From contig JANQGH010000098.1 of assembly GCA_028277405.1 (NCBI GenBank), forward strand, positions 1-64,000: 64,000 nt of DNA, written 5' to 3'. Origin of the DNA: Alphaproteobacteria bacterium (GTDB lineage: Bacteria; Pseudomonadota; Alphaproteobacteria; DSM-16000; Inquilinaceae). Of the stretch, positions 1 through 8,378 are shown one piece after another; within the stretch, counting starts at the first letter, position 1; every line of letters begins with the position of its first letter. Below the pieces are notes generated by a model, which saw only the letters and a program-made list of their open reading frames with translations, ran no database searches and was not told the origin of the DNA. A program made the translations under genes and the position numbers.

Positions 1-123
1 CCCTATTTAGGCTACGCCGATTGCCGCGCTGGGTCACGTGGTGCGGCAGTCCGGGAACAACGGGGCGGGCAAGTCGGGCCATGGCGCGAGCGGAGCACGA
101 TTTGGGGATTTAGTAAACTGTCA

Positions 124-144
124 CCGTAATTACGGTAATTACCG
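124..144. promoter_or_regulatory. Two overlapping 12-bp palindromes (possible operator)
   Basis: CCGTAATTACGG (124-135) and CGGTAATTACCG (133-144) are both perfect palindromes and share three bases. They lie in the AT-richer 1-191 gap, downstream of the MarR gene, in which I see no gene. Inverted repeats of this size are typical binding sites for dimeric regulators such as MarR proteins. Which regulator binds here and which gene is controlled cannot be told, because the left neighbour lies outside the window. Confidence 0.45.
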
Positions 145-191
145 GATCCGTTAATGGGCACGCCGGTCTGATGCTCGCCAGACTGATCAAG

Positions 192-719
192 TCAGAGAGT
201 ATTAATCAACCCCAAATTACTCGCTAACCTAGATGCTAACCACCGCATTGTCTCAATGTCTTTTGCCGACAGCCCTTCGGCAGCTTGGCTAAGCACAGCA
301 AGACCATGCTGCCGAATAGCCGCAAACAGCTCTGCCCCCTCCCCGGTCACCGCCACCGTCACCGTCCGCGCGTCCGTTGCCGACACCTCCCGCACAACCA
401 GCCCGTCCCGCTGCATGCGGTCGAGCATGCGGCTTAAGGTCGAGTGGGGAATGATGGTGTCTTCGCTTAGGGTTCGTATGGTGCGGGGGCCCTTGTTGGC
501 CAACACCAACAACACGCGCCATTCCTGGAAGCTGATGCCGTGGCGTTTCAGGCGTTCGGCCAGCAGTTGGTTCATGCGGCCCATGACCCGGTTCAGGAGG
601 TAGGGCAGGAACTGGTCGAGGTCGGCGTAGGGGTCGGGCTCGGTGGACGGCGATGGCTCGGCGGGTGCGTCGGGTTGCGGCGCGCGGCGCTTGCGAGGGC
701 GGGGCGCGTCGGCGGTCAT
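192..719 (-). CDS. MarR family transcriptional regulator
   Basis: 175-residue winged-helix regulator. The first ~30 residues are a Pro/Ala-rich tail. The MarR core runs from about residue 35 to 165, with a recognition-helix region around TLSRMLDRMQRDGL (94-107) and a wing segment VSATDARTVTVAVT (112-125) containing the typical D-x-R. The start is ATG at 719, overlapping the stop of the TRAP large permease by 4 bp, so the gene is the last of the iorA-iorB-TRAP operon. MarR proteins next to aromatic-acid genes often sense aryl-CoA or aromatic ligands. That this one responds to the product of the oxidoreductase is inference. Confidence 0.9.
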   Translation of the reverse strand: MTADAPRPRKRRAPQPDAPAEPSPSTEPDPYADLDQFLPYLLNRVMGRMNQLLAERLKRHGISFQEWRVLLVLANKGPRTIRTLSEDTIIPHSTLSRMLDRMQRDGLVVREVSATDARTVTVAVTGEGAELFAAIRQHGLAVLSQAAEGLSAKDIETMRWLASRLASNLGLINTL

Positions 720-2029
720 CGCATGGCCTCCGGCAGGACGGTGCCGATTTGGGGGAACAGTACGATGAGGGTCAGCACGGCCAGCTTGATGATCACGAAC
801 GGGGTGACGGCGCGGTAGATCTGGCCCATGCCGATGGTCGGCGGCGCGACGCCCTTCATGACGAACAGGAGGAGGCCGAAGGGCGGGGTCAGGAGGCCGA
901 TTTCCATGGTAAGCAGATAGACGACGCCGAGCACCAGCAGGTCGATGCCAACGGCCTCGGCCAGGGGCACGAAGATCGGGATCGTCACCATCATCATCGA
1001 GACCTGATCGATGAAACAGCCGAGGAAGAGCAGGATCAGGATGATCGCGATCAGGATCGTGGTCGGGTCCAGGGCCAGACCCTCGATGGTCCGGATCAGG
1101 CCGCTGGTGGCGCCGGAGAAGGACAGGATCTGGCTGAAGGTCTGCGAGGCGACGATGATGAACAGGATCATCACGGAGATCTTCACCGTCTCCATCAGCG
1201 CCTTTTTCAGGCCGATCCAGGAAAGCGAGCGATAGCCGGCGGCGGCGATCACGGCGGCGACACAGCCGAGCGCGGCGGATTCCGTCGGGGTCGCCAGGCC
1301 GGCGAGCAGGCCGCCGATCACGACCAGGAAAATGCCGAACAGCGGCAGGACGTAGCGGATGAAGGGCCGCCAGCGTTCCTTGAGGCTCAGGCGCGCCGGG
1401 TCGTCGGCCGGCGCCAGGGCCGGGTCCATCAGGGCGCGGCTGATGATGTAGAGCGTGAACAGGGCGGCCAGGATCAAGGCCGGCAGGATGCCCGCGACCA
1501 GAAGCTGGGCGATCGACATGCCCGCGAGACTGCCCAGCAGCACGGCGAGTGCAGAGGGCGGGATCAGCATGGCGATGGCGCCCGAGGCCATGATCGGCCC
1601 CATGGCCATGGACGGGTGATAGCCGCGTTTGAGCATGTCCGGCAGCAGGGTCGAGCCCAGCATGGCCGTGTTGGCGATGGTCGAGCCGGACAGCGCGGAA
1701 AACACCGTGCCGCCGGCGACCGAGACCAGGGCCATGCGGCCGGGCAGTCGGGTGATCACCCGTTCTATGGCGTCGATGGCGCGATAGGCGATGCCGCTGT
1801 GAAACAGGATCTCGCCCATCAGGATGAACAGCGGGATCGGCGCCAGTTGGAAGCTGGTCAGCGAGCTGGCGGCGTTGCGGGTCATCTGGATGAGGCCGTT
1901 CTCGCCGCCCAGGATGAAGAACGCGCCGCCGATATTCACCGCGATGAAGGCAAACGCCACCGGCAGGCCGAGCATGAGCAGAACGCACAGCGCGCCCAGC
2001 ATCAGGATCAGAACACCGGCCCAATCCAT
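716..2029 (-). CDS. TRAP transporter large permease (DctM type)
   Basis: 437-residue polytopic inner-membrane protein, the usual length for the ion-coupled large permease of TRAP systems. It starts MDWAGVLILMLGAL and shows the family's repeated hydrophobic segments, with typical motifs such as SGSTIANTAMLGS (about residue 117) and MGPIMASGAIAMLIPPS (about 140). ATG at 2029 is chosen because it lies 5 nt after the small-permease stop; an upstream in-frame extension would read back through the small-permease gene. It forms the translocation channel with the small permease and receives substrate, normally an organic acid, from the periplasmic binding protein. Confidence 0.93.
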   Translation of the reverse strand: MDWAGVLILMLGALCVLLMLGLPVAFAFIAVNIGGAFFILGGENGLIQMTRNAASSLTSFQLAPIPLFILMGEILFHSGIAYRAIDAIERVITRLPGRMALVSVAGGTVFSALSGSTIANTAMLGSTLLPDMLKRGYHPSMAMGPIMASGAIAMLIPPSALAVLLGSLAGMSIAQLLVAGILPALILAALFTLYIISRALMDPALAPADDPARLSLKERWRPFIRYVLPLFGIFLVVIGGLLAGLATPTESAALGCVAAVIAAAGYRSLSWIGLKKALMETVKISVMILFIIVASQTFSQILSFSGATSGLIRTIEGLALDPTTILIAIILILLFLGCFIDQVSMMMVTIPIFVPLAEAVGIDLLVLGVVYLLTMEIGLLTPPFGLLLFVMKGVAPPTIGMGQIYRAVTPFVIIKLAVLTLIVLFPQIGTVLPEAMR

Positions 2030-2034
2030 CTCGG

Positions 2035-2529
2035 TCAGAGCCCGATCATTTGCCGCTGATCGCGGCGGCGGAACGCGCGGCGGACGAACTCGATGGCGAT
2101 GAAGGCCATTGAAAACGGCATCACCGCCAACGCCCACCATTCGGGAAACACGAGCGTCTGGCGCACCATGCTGCCGCGCGCGGCGGAGATCAGCGTTGCC
2201 TCCAGAGAGTAGTAGAGAAAGATCAGCGCCAGGGCCGCACCGAGCAGATTGACCAGCCGGTCGAGCGTCGGGCGGGCGCGGCCGAAGGCGGCGGCGAAGA
2301 TGTCGACCGAGACATGGGCGTCACGCGCCAGCACCCAGGGCGCGGCCAGGAACGTCGCGGCCAGCAGGCCGTATTCGACCCCGTCCAGCACGCCAGGAAT
2401 GCCGGTCGAAAACGCGTTGCGCAGCAACACGTTCACCGGAATGGCGATCGCGATGCCGGCAAAGATCGCCGCCGCGATCCCGGCCATCAGGCCGAGAAGG
2501 CGCAGGTAAAGACGTTTGAGGATTGGCAT
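2035..2529 (-). CDS. TRAP transporter small permease (DctQ type)
   Basis: 164 residues with four predicted membrane helices and the DctQ-typical pattern: N-terminal helix, NVLLRNAF, an acidic VEYGL segment and DAHVSVDIF (about residues 70-80). It pairs with the large permease immediately downstream (5-nt gap). A strong hairpin precedes it, separating it from the binding-protein gene. Confidence 0.93.
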   Translation of the reverse strand: MPILKRLYLRLLGLMAGIAAAIFAGIAIAIPVNVLLRNAFSTGIPGVLDGVEYGLLAATFLAAPWVLARDAHVSVDIFAAAFGRARPTLDRLVNLLGAALALIFLYYSLEATLISAARGSMVRQTLVFPEWWALAVMPFSMAFIAIEFVRRAFRRRDQRQMIGL

Positions 2530-2539
2530 GAGAAAGGTG

Positions 2540-2575
2540 GGGCCGGGCGTGACCTAGAGGCGGCCCGCCCGGCCC
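2540..2575. repeat. GC-rich hairpin between binding protein and permease genes
   Basis: Perfect 10-bp inverted repeat GGGCCGGGCG (2540-2549) / CGCCCGGCCC (2566-2575) with a 16-nt loop, in the 55-nt gap between the TRAP binding-protein gene and the small permease gene. There is no T-run. Such stem-loops after binding-protein genes (classically malE-malF) stabilise the upstream message or cause partial termination, so that binding protein is made in excess. That role is inferred from position. Confidence 0.65.
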
Positions 2576-2584
2576 AAGATCAGA

Positions 2585-3559
2585 TCAGCCCGCGTTGGTC
2601 AGGCAGCCACGCAGCGCAGCGGCCGCGTCGGGGTCGATCTCCGCGACCTCGGCCCAGCCGGCGTCCTGCGCGTTCTGCAGCCAGGCGGCGGTCTGCGCGT
2701 CATCGAATTGGATGACCTGGATGCCGGCGGCCTCTTGGGCGGCCCGCTCGTCGGCATTGATGCCCTCATTGTTGGCATTCTCGCCCTCGACCCAGGCCGC
2801 GGCCCCTTCCAGCACGCCCCTCTGCTCATCGGTCAGGCCTTCCCAGACGTCGAGATTGACCAGGATGTTCACATCGACCTGGTAGAAGCCGGGATCGACC
2901 CGGTGGGTTGTCTGCTCCTCCCAGCCGAGATCGAGCATGCCTTGCACCGGCCAGCCATAGCCGTCGATCGCGCCGCGTTCCAAGGCCGAATAGACCTCGC
3001 CCGGCGCGGTCTGCACCAGATTGGCGCCCAACTCGGTGAAAAACGCGCGGTAGACCGGGGTGGTGCGGATGGTCAGGCCCGACAGGTCCGGCCCGTCGAT
3101 CGGCTGGGTCAGATAGAGGTGGAACGGAATGCCGTCGCCGGTACGCGCCAGAAAATGCGCGTTCACCTGCTGCCGATGCATGTCGTTGATCAGGTCGTAG
3201 CAGCCATTGGCGCGCTGGTCCTGGATGGAGTTGGTGGCCAGCTTCAGGGCGCCGCCGGCGGGCAGCAGGTTGGGATAGAATGCGGAGGTGACGTTGGCGA
3301 TGTCGACCACGCCGGACTGGACCGCATTGCCGGTCTCAAACGGCGGCACCGCCTCCGGCCCGCCGATATAGTCGATCTGGATGACGCCCGTACCGGTCTC
3401 GTTCACCCGCTCGACAAACGCCTCCCAAGGCTGTGAGAAGGTGGTGCCCTGAGCAAAGGCGGAGACGCCGCGCAGGGTCGTCTCCTGGGCCGAGGCCGTG
3501 ATGGCGCCGAGCGCGACCGATGCGGCGGCCAGGCCGGCAAGCAGGTGTTTGGTGATCAT
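2585..3559 (-). CDS. TRAP transporter substrate-binding protein (DctP type)
   Basis: 324 residues. A Sec signal peptide (MITKHLLAGLAAASVALG...ASAQ, cleavage near residue 24) is followed by a DctP-fold periplasmic binding protein. The segment DLSGLTIRTTP (about 150) holds the conserved Arg that usually salt-bridges the substrate carboxylate, and APGEVYSALERGAIDG is typical. The start at 3559 has a strong Shine-Dalgarno GGGAGG 5 nt upstream. The 67-nt leader between this gene and iorB is almost free of G on the coding strand, so the ribosome site should be unstructured. Substrate is unknown; the neighbours suggest an aromatic or aryl-pyruvate acid. Confidence 0.93.
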   Translation of the reverse strand: MITKHLLAGLAAASVALGAITASAQETTLRGVSAFAQGTTFSQPWEAFVERVNETGTGVIQIDYIGGPEAVPPFETGNAVQSGVVDIANVTSAFYPNLLPAGGALKLATNSIQDQRANGCYDLINDMHRQQVNAHFLARTGDGIPFHLYLTQPIDGPDLSGLTIRTTPVYRAFFTELGANLVQTAPGEVYSALERGAIDGYGWPVQGMLDLGWEEQTTHRVDPGFYQVDVNILVNLDVWEGLTDEQRGVLEGAAAWVEGENANNEGINADERAAQEAAGIQVIQFDDAQTAAWLQNAQDAGWAEVAEIDPDAAAALRGCLTNAG

Positions 3560-3626
3560 GAGATCCTCCCTTTGGTTTTGGTTGGGGGTGATGGTTGGTG
3601 GTGTCGGTTGATCGCGATTGGATCGG

Positions 3627-5168
3627 CTATTGGGCCGCCATGGCATTTGGCGCAGGCCGCAGCGTTTCCGCAAGCGCGTCGCCGTCCGGGTCTTTCAAGG
3701 CCGCCTTGCGGGCCTCTGCGATGCGCGTGGCGGCTTCTTCGTCGTTCGCACCATCGCCGGTCAGCAGAGGTGCGACCAGACCGTCCATGATGGCCCGATA
3801 GTTGGCGAGGCCGCGCCGGTGGGTGTCGCTGTAGCCTTTGATCAGGCGCGGCAGGCGCGCGACCTCCAGCGCCAGGTCCGGCGACCGGTCGGCCAGGCGC
3901 CGGACCGTGTCCAGCCAGCCGTCGATCGCCGCCTGTTCCTCCGCAAAGCGAGAGCCGTACGGCCGCAGCCAGCGCATGCGGGCCAAGAGCCAGATGAGCG
4001 TGAAGCCGAAGGCGCTGCTGGAGGTCAGGCGCATGGGCACATGCAGCCGGTGGGTCAGGTTCCGCCGGTCGGCCCAGCGTAAGAGCGGCCGGGCGAGAAA
4101 GCCGGGCAGCAGGGACGCGACTTCTTCCACGCCCGGCTTCATGAACTCCCGCGTGCGCACCGGCTCGTCCGGTTTGGCCCGCACCTCGGCGCGGATCTTG
4201 GCGAAGCGGTCGGCGCGGGTCTTCAGGTCGGCGACCCGGATCAGATCCTCATACGTCATCCAGAGGGCCAGATGACGCGCGACCTCGGCCGTTAAGGGGA
4301 AGAGTTCGCTGTGGCTGACCCGGCGTTCGGTTTCCAGGACGGGCTTCAGCCGGTCGAGATAGCGCCTGGCATAGCGCAGATTGTGCCAGTCCGCCGTGCG
4401 CTCCAGCCCCAGTTCGACCACCGCTAGGGCGTCGGCGGGAAAGCTGTGCGCGGCATCGCTAACGAGCGCTTGCAGGCCGCGCGGAGGGCTGGCGGGCGGT
4501 TCGAGCTCAGGTTCGGGCTCCGCCTGCCGAATGGCGCCGCGCGCGAGGCTCAGGCCGTATTCGAAGGCGGTCAAATTGGCGTCGACCATCTTGCCCGCGT
4601 GGCGGATGGCGTCGCGGAAGGTCTCGGTGTCGATCGGCAGCCGCTCGCTGCCGGCAATCGCGCCCAGCAGCACCGAGTTCAAGATCAGGGAGCGCGTTTC
4701 CGGGTTGCGGGTCAGATCCATCAGGATCGCCCGTTGCGGCAGTTCCCGCGCGGCGCGCAGCACGCGCTGCTCGTCGAACCGTCCGTCGGCCATGGCGGAC
4801 TTTTCGGCGATGGCATAGACCCGGTGAGTCGCGGCGATCAGTGTGGTGCGGTCCGGCGCGACATAGCCGTTTTCCAGCGCCCGCCCGGCCTCGATCAGCT
4901 CTGACGCCACCATGATGTCGACCGCACCGGGGCTGGGATAGAGCGCCAGCACTGGCCGTTTGCTGCCGAGCGAGGCGTTGGTCTGCGGATAGATCTCGAT
5001 ATAGTAGGTCGTGGCACCTGTGCGCTGGGCCACGCCGGGCGTCGAGATGCTTTGCACCGGCAGGTCGGATCGCATGGCCGCGTCGACCAGCCAGCCGGTC
5101 AGCACGCCGCCGCCCTCGCCGCCCAGGGCGGCGATCAGGATCGAGATCGGCTGAGCGTCGTCCGACAT
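3627..5168 (-). CDS. iorB: Indolepyruvate oxidoreductase beta subunit with C-terminal extension
   Basis: 513 residues. The N-terminal ~200 residues are the pyruvate-ferredoxin-oxidoreductase gamma-type domain, with ALGGEGGGVLTGWLVDAA near residue 12, TPGVAQRTGATTYY near 42, and the following Rossmann-like segment. The remaining ~300 residues are a helical domain resembling the linker/extension found in bacterial one-chain IOR proteins; archaeal IorB lacks it. It works with IorA in oxidative decarboxylation of aryl pyruvates to aryl-acetyl-CoA with ferredoxin reduction. ATG at 5168 lies 2 nt after the iorA stop, so the two are translationally coupled. Confidence 0.9.
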   Translation of the reverse strand: MSDDAQPISILIAALGGEGGGVLTGWLVDAAMRSDLPVQSISTPGVAQRTGATTYYIEIYPQTNASLGSKRPVLALYPSPGAVDIMVASELIEAGRALENGYVAPDRTTLIAATHRVYAIAEKSAMADGRFDEQRVLRAARELPQRAILMDLTRNPETRSLILNSVLLGAIAGSERLPIDTETFRDAIRHAGKMVDANLTAFEYGLSLARGAIRQAEPEPELEPPASPPRGLQALVSDAAHSFPADALAVVELGLERTADWHNLRYARRYLDRLKPVLETERRVSHSELFPLTAEVARHLALWMTYEDLIRVADLKTRADRFAKIRAEVRAKPDEPVRTREFMKPGVEEVASLLPGFLARPLLRWADRRNLTHRLHVPMRLTSSSAFGFTLIWLLARMRWLRPYGSRFAEEQAAIDGWLDTVRRLADRSPDLALEVARLPRLIKGYSDTHRRGLANYRAIMDGLVAPLLTGDGANDEEAATRIAEARKAALKDPDGDALAETLRPAPNAMAAQ

Positions 5169-5170
5169 CG

Positions 5171-7330
5171 CTACTCGGCCGGTTGCGCCAGCTGGTGGCG
5201 CGGCCGGGCCAGGCGCTGCAGCAGGCCGATCCAACTCCGGCGCACCGCGTCGACCGCCCGATCCCAGCCATTGGGGTTGCTGACGATGTCCGCGCGGTAG
5301 AAGGAGGGGCAGAGCACGGCCGCGTCCGCGACCTCGCCGCACAGGCCGCAGCCGACGCAATCATTGTTGACAGACGCCACCGGGTCGTCGCGCAGCGGGT
5401 CCGGGTTCTCCTTGATGGTCAGCGACGGGCAGCCGGACAGGCGGATGCAGGAATGGTCGCCGGTGCAGGTTGCCTCGTCGACGCCATAACGCGTGCGCAC
5501 GACCCGCTTGCCCTCGGCCAGCGCCTTACGCCGTGCCGGCTTGATCCGCCGCTGGCGCGCCAACTGGCATTCGCCATCGGCGATGATCACCTGCAGGCCC
5601 TTGTCCTTGGTGGTCAGTGCCCGGCGCAACGCCTTGACCATCGGGCCGACGCCGTAGGTGCTGAGCAGGCTGACACGCTTGACGCCCATGGTCTTCAGCG
5701 CCCGCTTGATCGACATGGCCATCGGCGCGCCGTCCGGCCCCTTGCTGGACGGGATGTCCTGCTGGCCGGTGGCGGAGGTGTAGCCGTTGTTCATAATCAC
5801 CAGCACGCCGTCTTCCTTGTTGAAGACGGCCTGGCCGACGCCGGAGGTCAGGCCATTGTGCCAGAACCCGCCATCGCCCATGACCGTGATCGTGCGCTTG
5901 TCGCCGAACGCCGGCCCGATGGCCGACGCGCTGGACAGGCCGAGACCGTAGCCGACGATGGTGTTGCCGATGTTGAAAGGCGGCAGGGTCGAGAAACTGT
6001 GGCAGCCGATATCGGCGGAGACGTGCAGCTTGCCGACCTGTCGTTCCACCAGCTTCATGGCGCTGAACACTGGCCGCTCGGGACAGCCGACGCAGAAGCC
6101 CGGCGGCCGTTTGGGCACGGGCGCGCCGATCAGGGCGCCGGCACGGTCCTTCAAATCCTGGACGCGCGTCTGCTCATTCGCCAGGCCGGCAAGATCCACG
6201 CCGGTCGGTACGGCGCCTTCCAGGAACCCGACCAGGCCGTTCAGCACCACCTCGGCCGTGTATTCGCCCGCCATGGGCAGGACGGCTTTGCCGATGACGG
6301 TGGTCTGAAGGTCGGCCTTGCGCAGCTCCGCATTGATGGCCTGTTCCAGATAGTCCGGATTGCCCTCTTCCACGACCAGGATGGCGCGCTTGCCGGCGGC
6401 GAAGGCGGTGACTTCTTCCGGCACCAGCGGATAGGTCACGTTCAGGCAGTAGATTGGCACCTGGCTGGCCCCGAACGCGTCGGCCAGGCCCAGCTGCTGC
6501 AGCCCGCGCAGCACGCTGTTGTAGTGCCCGCCTTGAACAACGATGCCGATCTCGTTGCGCGGGCCGTCCATGATCTCGTTCAGCCGGTGTTCTTTGATGA
6601 ACTGGCGCGCGGCCGGCAGGCGCACATCGACCTTGTGCCGCTCTTGCAGATAGGTCGAGGGCGGCAGGCAGATCCGGTCGTAGTCGAAGTTCGGCTCGGT
6701 CAGCGGGTTCAGGCGCGAATGGGTCGGCTTCTTGTTGTCCTTGGCCGTGAAGCGGCCGCGCAGATGGCAGGCGCGGATGCGGAACTCCATCATCACCGGC
6801 GTGTTGGATGCCTCCGACAGTTCGAACCCCTTGTCGATCAAGTCGACCATGCGCTCATGGTCGGGCCGTGGGTCCATCAGCCACATGGAGGATTTCATGG
6901 CGAAGGCGTGGCTGCGCTCCTGAATGATCGAGGCGCCTTCGCCGTAATCCTCGCCGATAATGATCAGCGCGCCGCCCTTCACGCCGGCCGAGGCGATGTT
7001 GGACAGGGCGTCGGACGCCACGTTCGTGCCGACGACGGACTTCCAGACCGCGGCGCCGCGCAGGGGATAGTTGATTGAGGCCGCCAGCATGGCCGCCGCC
7101 GCCGCCTCGTTGGCCGCCGGCTGGTATTGCACGCCCAACTCGTCCAGCAGGCCCTTGGCGTCCGACAGCACATCCATCAGATGGCTGACCGGCGCCCCCT
7201 GATAGCCGGTGACATAACCGACGCCCGCCTGCAACAGCCCCTTGGTGATGGCCAGAATGCCCTCACCCTCGAAGACATCGCCGTCGCCCTGCCGCAGCAG
7301 GTCGACCTCGCTCTTGAAAGACCGTTCCAC
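5171..7330 (-). CDS. iorA: Indolepyruvate:ferredoxin oxidoreductase alpha subunit
   Basis: 719 residues starting with GTG preceded by a GGGGGG ribosome site. Visible in order: N-terminal pyrimidine-binding domain (GYQGAPVSHLMD, GTNVASDALSNIA), the transketolase-C-like middle, the TPP-binding domain (MGDGGFWHNGLTSG with MNNGYTSATGQQ, about 480-525), and a C-terminal 4Fe-4S ferredoxin-like region with CTGDHSC...GC and CVGCGLCGEV...LC (about 630-680). It catalyses CoA-dependent oxidative decarboxylation of indolepyruvate, phenylpyruvate and relatives, the last step of transaminative aromatic amino acid breakdown. It is the first gene of the operon that continues into iorB, the TRAP genes and marR. 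Confidence 0.94.
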   Translation of the reverse strand: MERSFKSEVDLLRQGDGDVFEGEGILAITKGLLQAGVGYVTGYQGAPVSHLMDVLSDAKGLLDELGVQYQPAANEAAAAAMLAASINYPLRGAAVWKSVVGTNVASDALSNIASAGVKGGALIIIGEDYGEGASIIQERSHAFAMKSSMWLMDPRPDHERMVDLIDKGFELSEASNTPVMMEFRIRACHLRGRFTAKDNKKPTHSRLNPLTEPNFDYDRICLPPSTYLQERHKVDVRLPAARQFIKEHRLNEIMDGPRNEIGIVVQGGHYNSVLRGLQQLGLADAFGASQVPIYCLNVTYPLVPEEVTAFAAGKRAILVVEEGNPDYLEQAINAELRKADLQTTVIGKAVLPMAGEYTAEVVLNGLVGFLEGAVPTGVDLAGLANEQTRVQDLKDRAGALIGAPVPKRPPGFCVGCPERPVFSAMKLVERQVGKLHVSADIGCHSFSTLPPFNIGNTIVGYGLGLSSASAIGPAFGDKRTITVMGDGGFWHNGLTSGVGQAVFNKEDGVLVIMNNGYTSATGQQDIPSSKGPDGAPMAMSIKRALKTMGVKRVSLLSTYGVGPMVKALRRALTTKDKGLQVIIADGECQLARQRRIKPARRKALAEGKRVVRTRYGVDEATCTGDHSCIRLSGCPSLTIKENPDPLRDDPVASVNNDCVGCGLCGEVADAAVLCPSFYRADIVSNPNGWDRAVDAVRRSWIGLLQRLARPRHQLAQPAE

Positions 7331-7516
7331 CGCACCCCCCTTTGCTCGCTACGCAGCCGACGCCGGCCAGCGCGCTGGCGGAAATGTGTGATTTATCATA
7401 TGAACATGCACAGATATCGGCGGTCAAGCATCCGCGCTCCCAGGGCCGAAAGCCGCTGTTCCAAGCGTAGCGTACGGGGCATGATGCCTTACGGAAATAG
7501 CGACGGGGCGCGATTG

Positions 7517-7909
7517 ATGTTCACCATTCACGGCATTGACCACGTGGTTCTGCGCGTGCGCGACATGGCGCGCATGACGGCGTTCTACCGCGACGTGCTC
7601 GACTGCCCGGTCGAACTGGAGCGCAAGGAACTCGGTCTGACCCAGCTCAGGGCCGGGCGTTCCCTGATCGATCTCCTACAGATCCGTGACGAGGGCGCGG
7701 CGGCGGAGGACGGGCGGCACAATGTCGATCATTTCTGCCTGCGGATCGACCCGTTCGATCCGGACGTCATCGCCAGGCATTTGCGCGATCACGGCGTCGA
7801 ACCCGGCGAGGTCGGCCGGCGTTATGGTGCCGAGGGTTTCGGCCCGTCGCTCTACCTGACCGATCCGGAAGGCAATCGGGTGGAACTGAAAGGGCCATCC
7901 GAAGGCTAG
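7517..7909 (+). CDS. VOC (glyoxalase/bleomycin-resistance fold) protein
   Basis: 130 residues, a single vicinal-oxygen-chelate unit pair. IDHVVLRVRDMARMTAFYRDVLDC at the N-terminus gives the first metal His, NVDHFCLRID the second, and YLTDPEGNRVELKG the C-terminal Glu. The ATG at 7517 begins MFTIHGIDH; an in-frame upstream extension has no conserved residues. The gene is divergent from iorA across a gap of about 190 nt. The substrate cannot be read from sequence; members include glyoxalases and fosfomycin-type resistance proteins. Confidence 0.88.
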   Translation: MFTIHGIDHVVLRVRDMARMTAFYRDVLDCPVELERKELGLTQLRAGRSLIDLLQIRDEGAAAEDGRHNVDHFCLRIDPFDPDVIARHLRDHGVEPGEVGRRYGAEGFGPSLYLTDPEGNRVELKGPSEG

Positions 7910-7910
7910 G

Positions 7911-8132
7911 TCAGCGGCCGGTCTTGCCCTTCTTCACCGGATGCGTCGCCCATCCGGCCTGGACGTAGATGTTGTGCACGGTGCCAAGCGCCAGGTCGTG
8001 GCTTGGGTGCGGGTAGGGCACCGTCACCACCCGGTCCTGCTTCTTGTACTTGTGGTGCGATCCGACCGTTTTGACCAGCACGAACCCCTCATGCTGCAAG
8101 CGCTGAACGATCTTTCGGCAGTTGGTTTCCAA
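7911..8132 (-). CDS. HicA-like mRNA interferase toxin, orphan
   Basis: About 73 residues if it starts at TTG 8132 (an in-frame ATG at 8225 would add ~31 residues of low-complexity sequence). It has the HicA double-stranded-RNA-binding fold: RKIVQRLQHEGFVLVKTVGSHHKYKK with the catalytic His in GSHH, then VTVPYPHPSHDLALGTVHNIYVQAGW. HicA cleaves mRNA and is normally neutralised by HicB encoded beside it. No HicB-like gene is visible on either side, so this is a solitary copy, a remnant or a non-toxin relative. The start is uncertain. Confidence 0.75.
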   Translation of the reverse strand: METNCRKIVQRLQHEGFVLVKTVGSHHKYKKQDRVVTVPYPHPSHDLALGTVHNIYVQAGWATHPVKKGKTGR

Positions 8133-8378
8133 ATCCGTTGCTCTCTTGTTTGAACTTTCTTGCCCGAGCCTTGATTGGGACGCCGACCGATCTGGCCGGA
8201 TGCGCGTGTCGGGGATTGCCACCACCCTGCCGTCGAGATCTGATCATCGTCGCTGACGCCAAGGTTCGCAATCTCCCGGTGGTTTGATGGACATGTGAAC
8301 GCGACTGAGCGGGTTCCGCGACTACAACTCTCGTTCGGAACAAGACACGCTCGCCAGGTCGACGCACGGGAGATGATC

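Noticed and set aside
653..2059. 468-codon plus-strand frame opposite the TRAP large permease
   Set aside because: Gln/Asp/Gly/Arg-rich nonsense, while the minus strand has a complete permease with helices.
5183..7078. 631-codon plus-strand frame opposite iorA
   Set aside because: Composition of a GC-rich shadow frame and no motif; iorA on the other strand has TPP and ferredoxin motifs.
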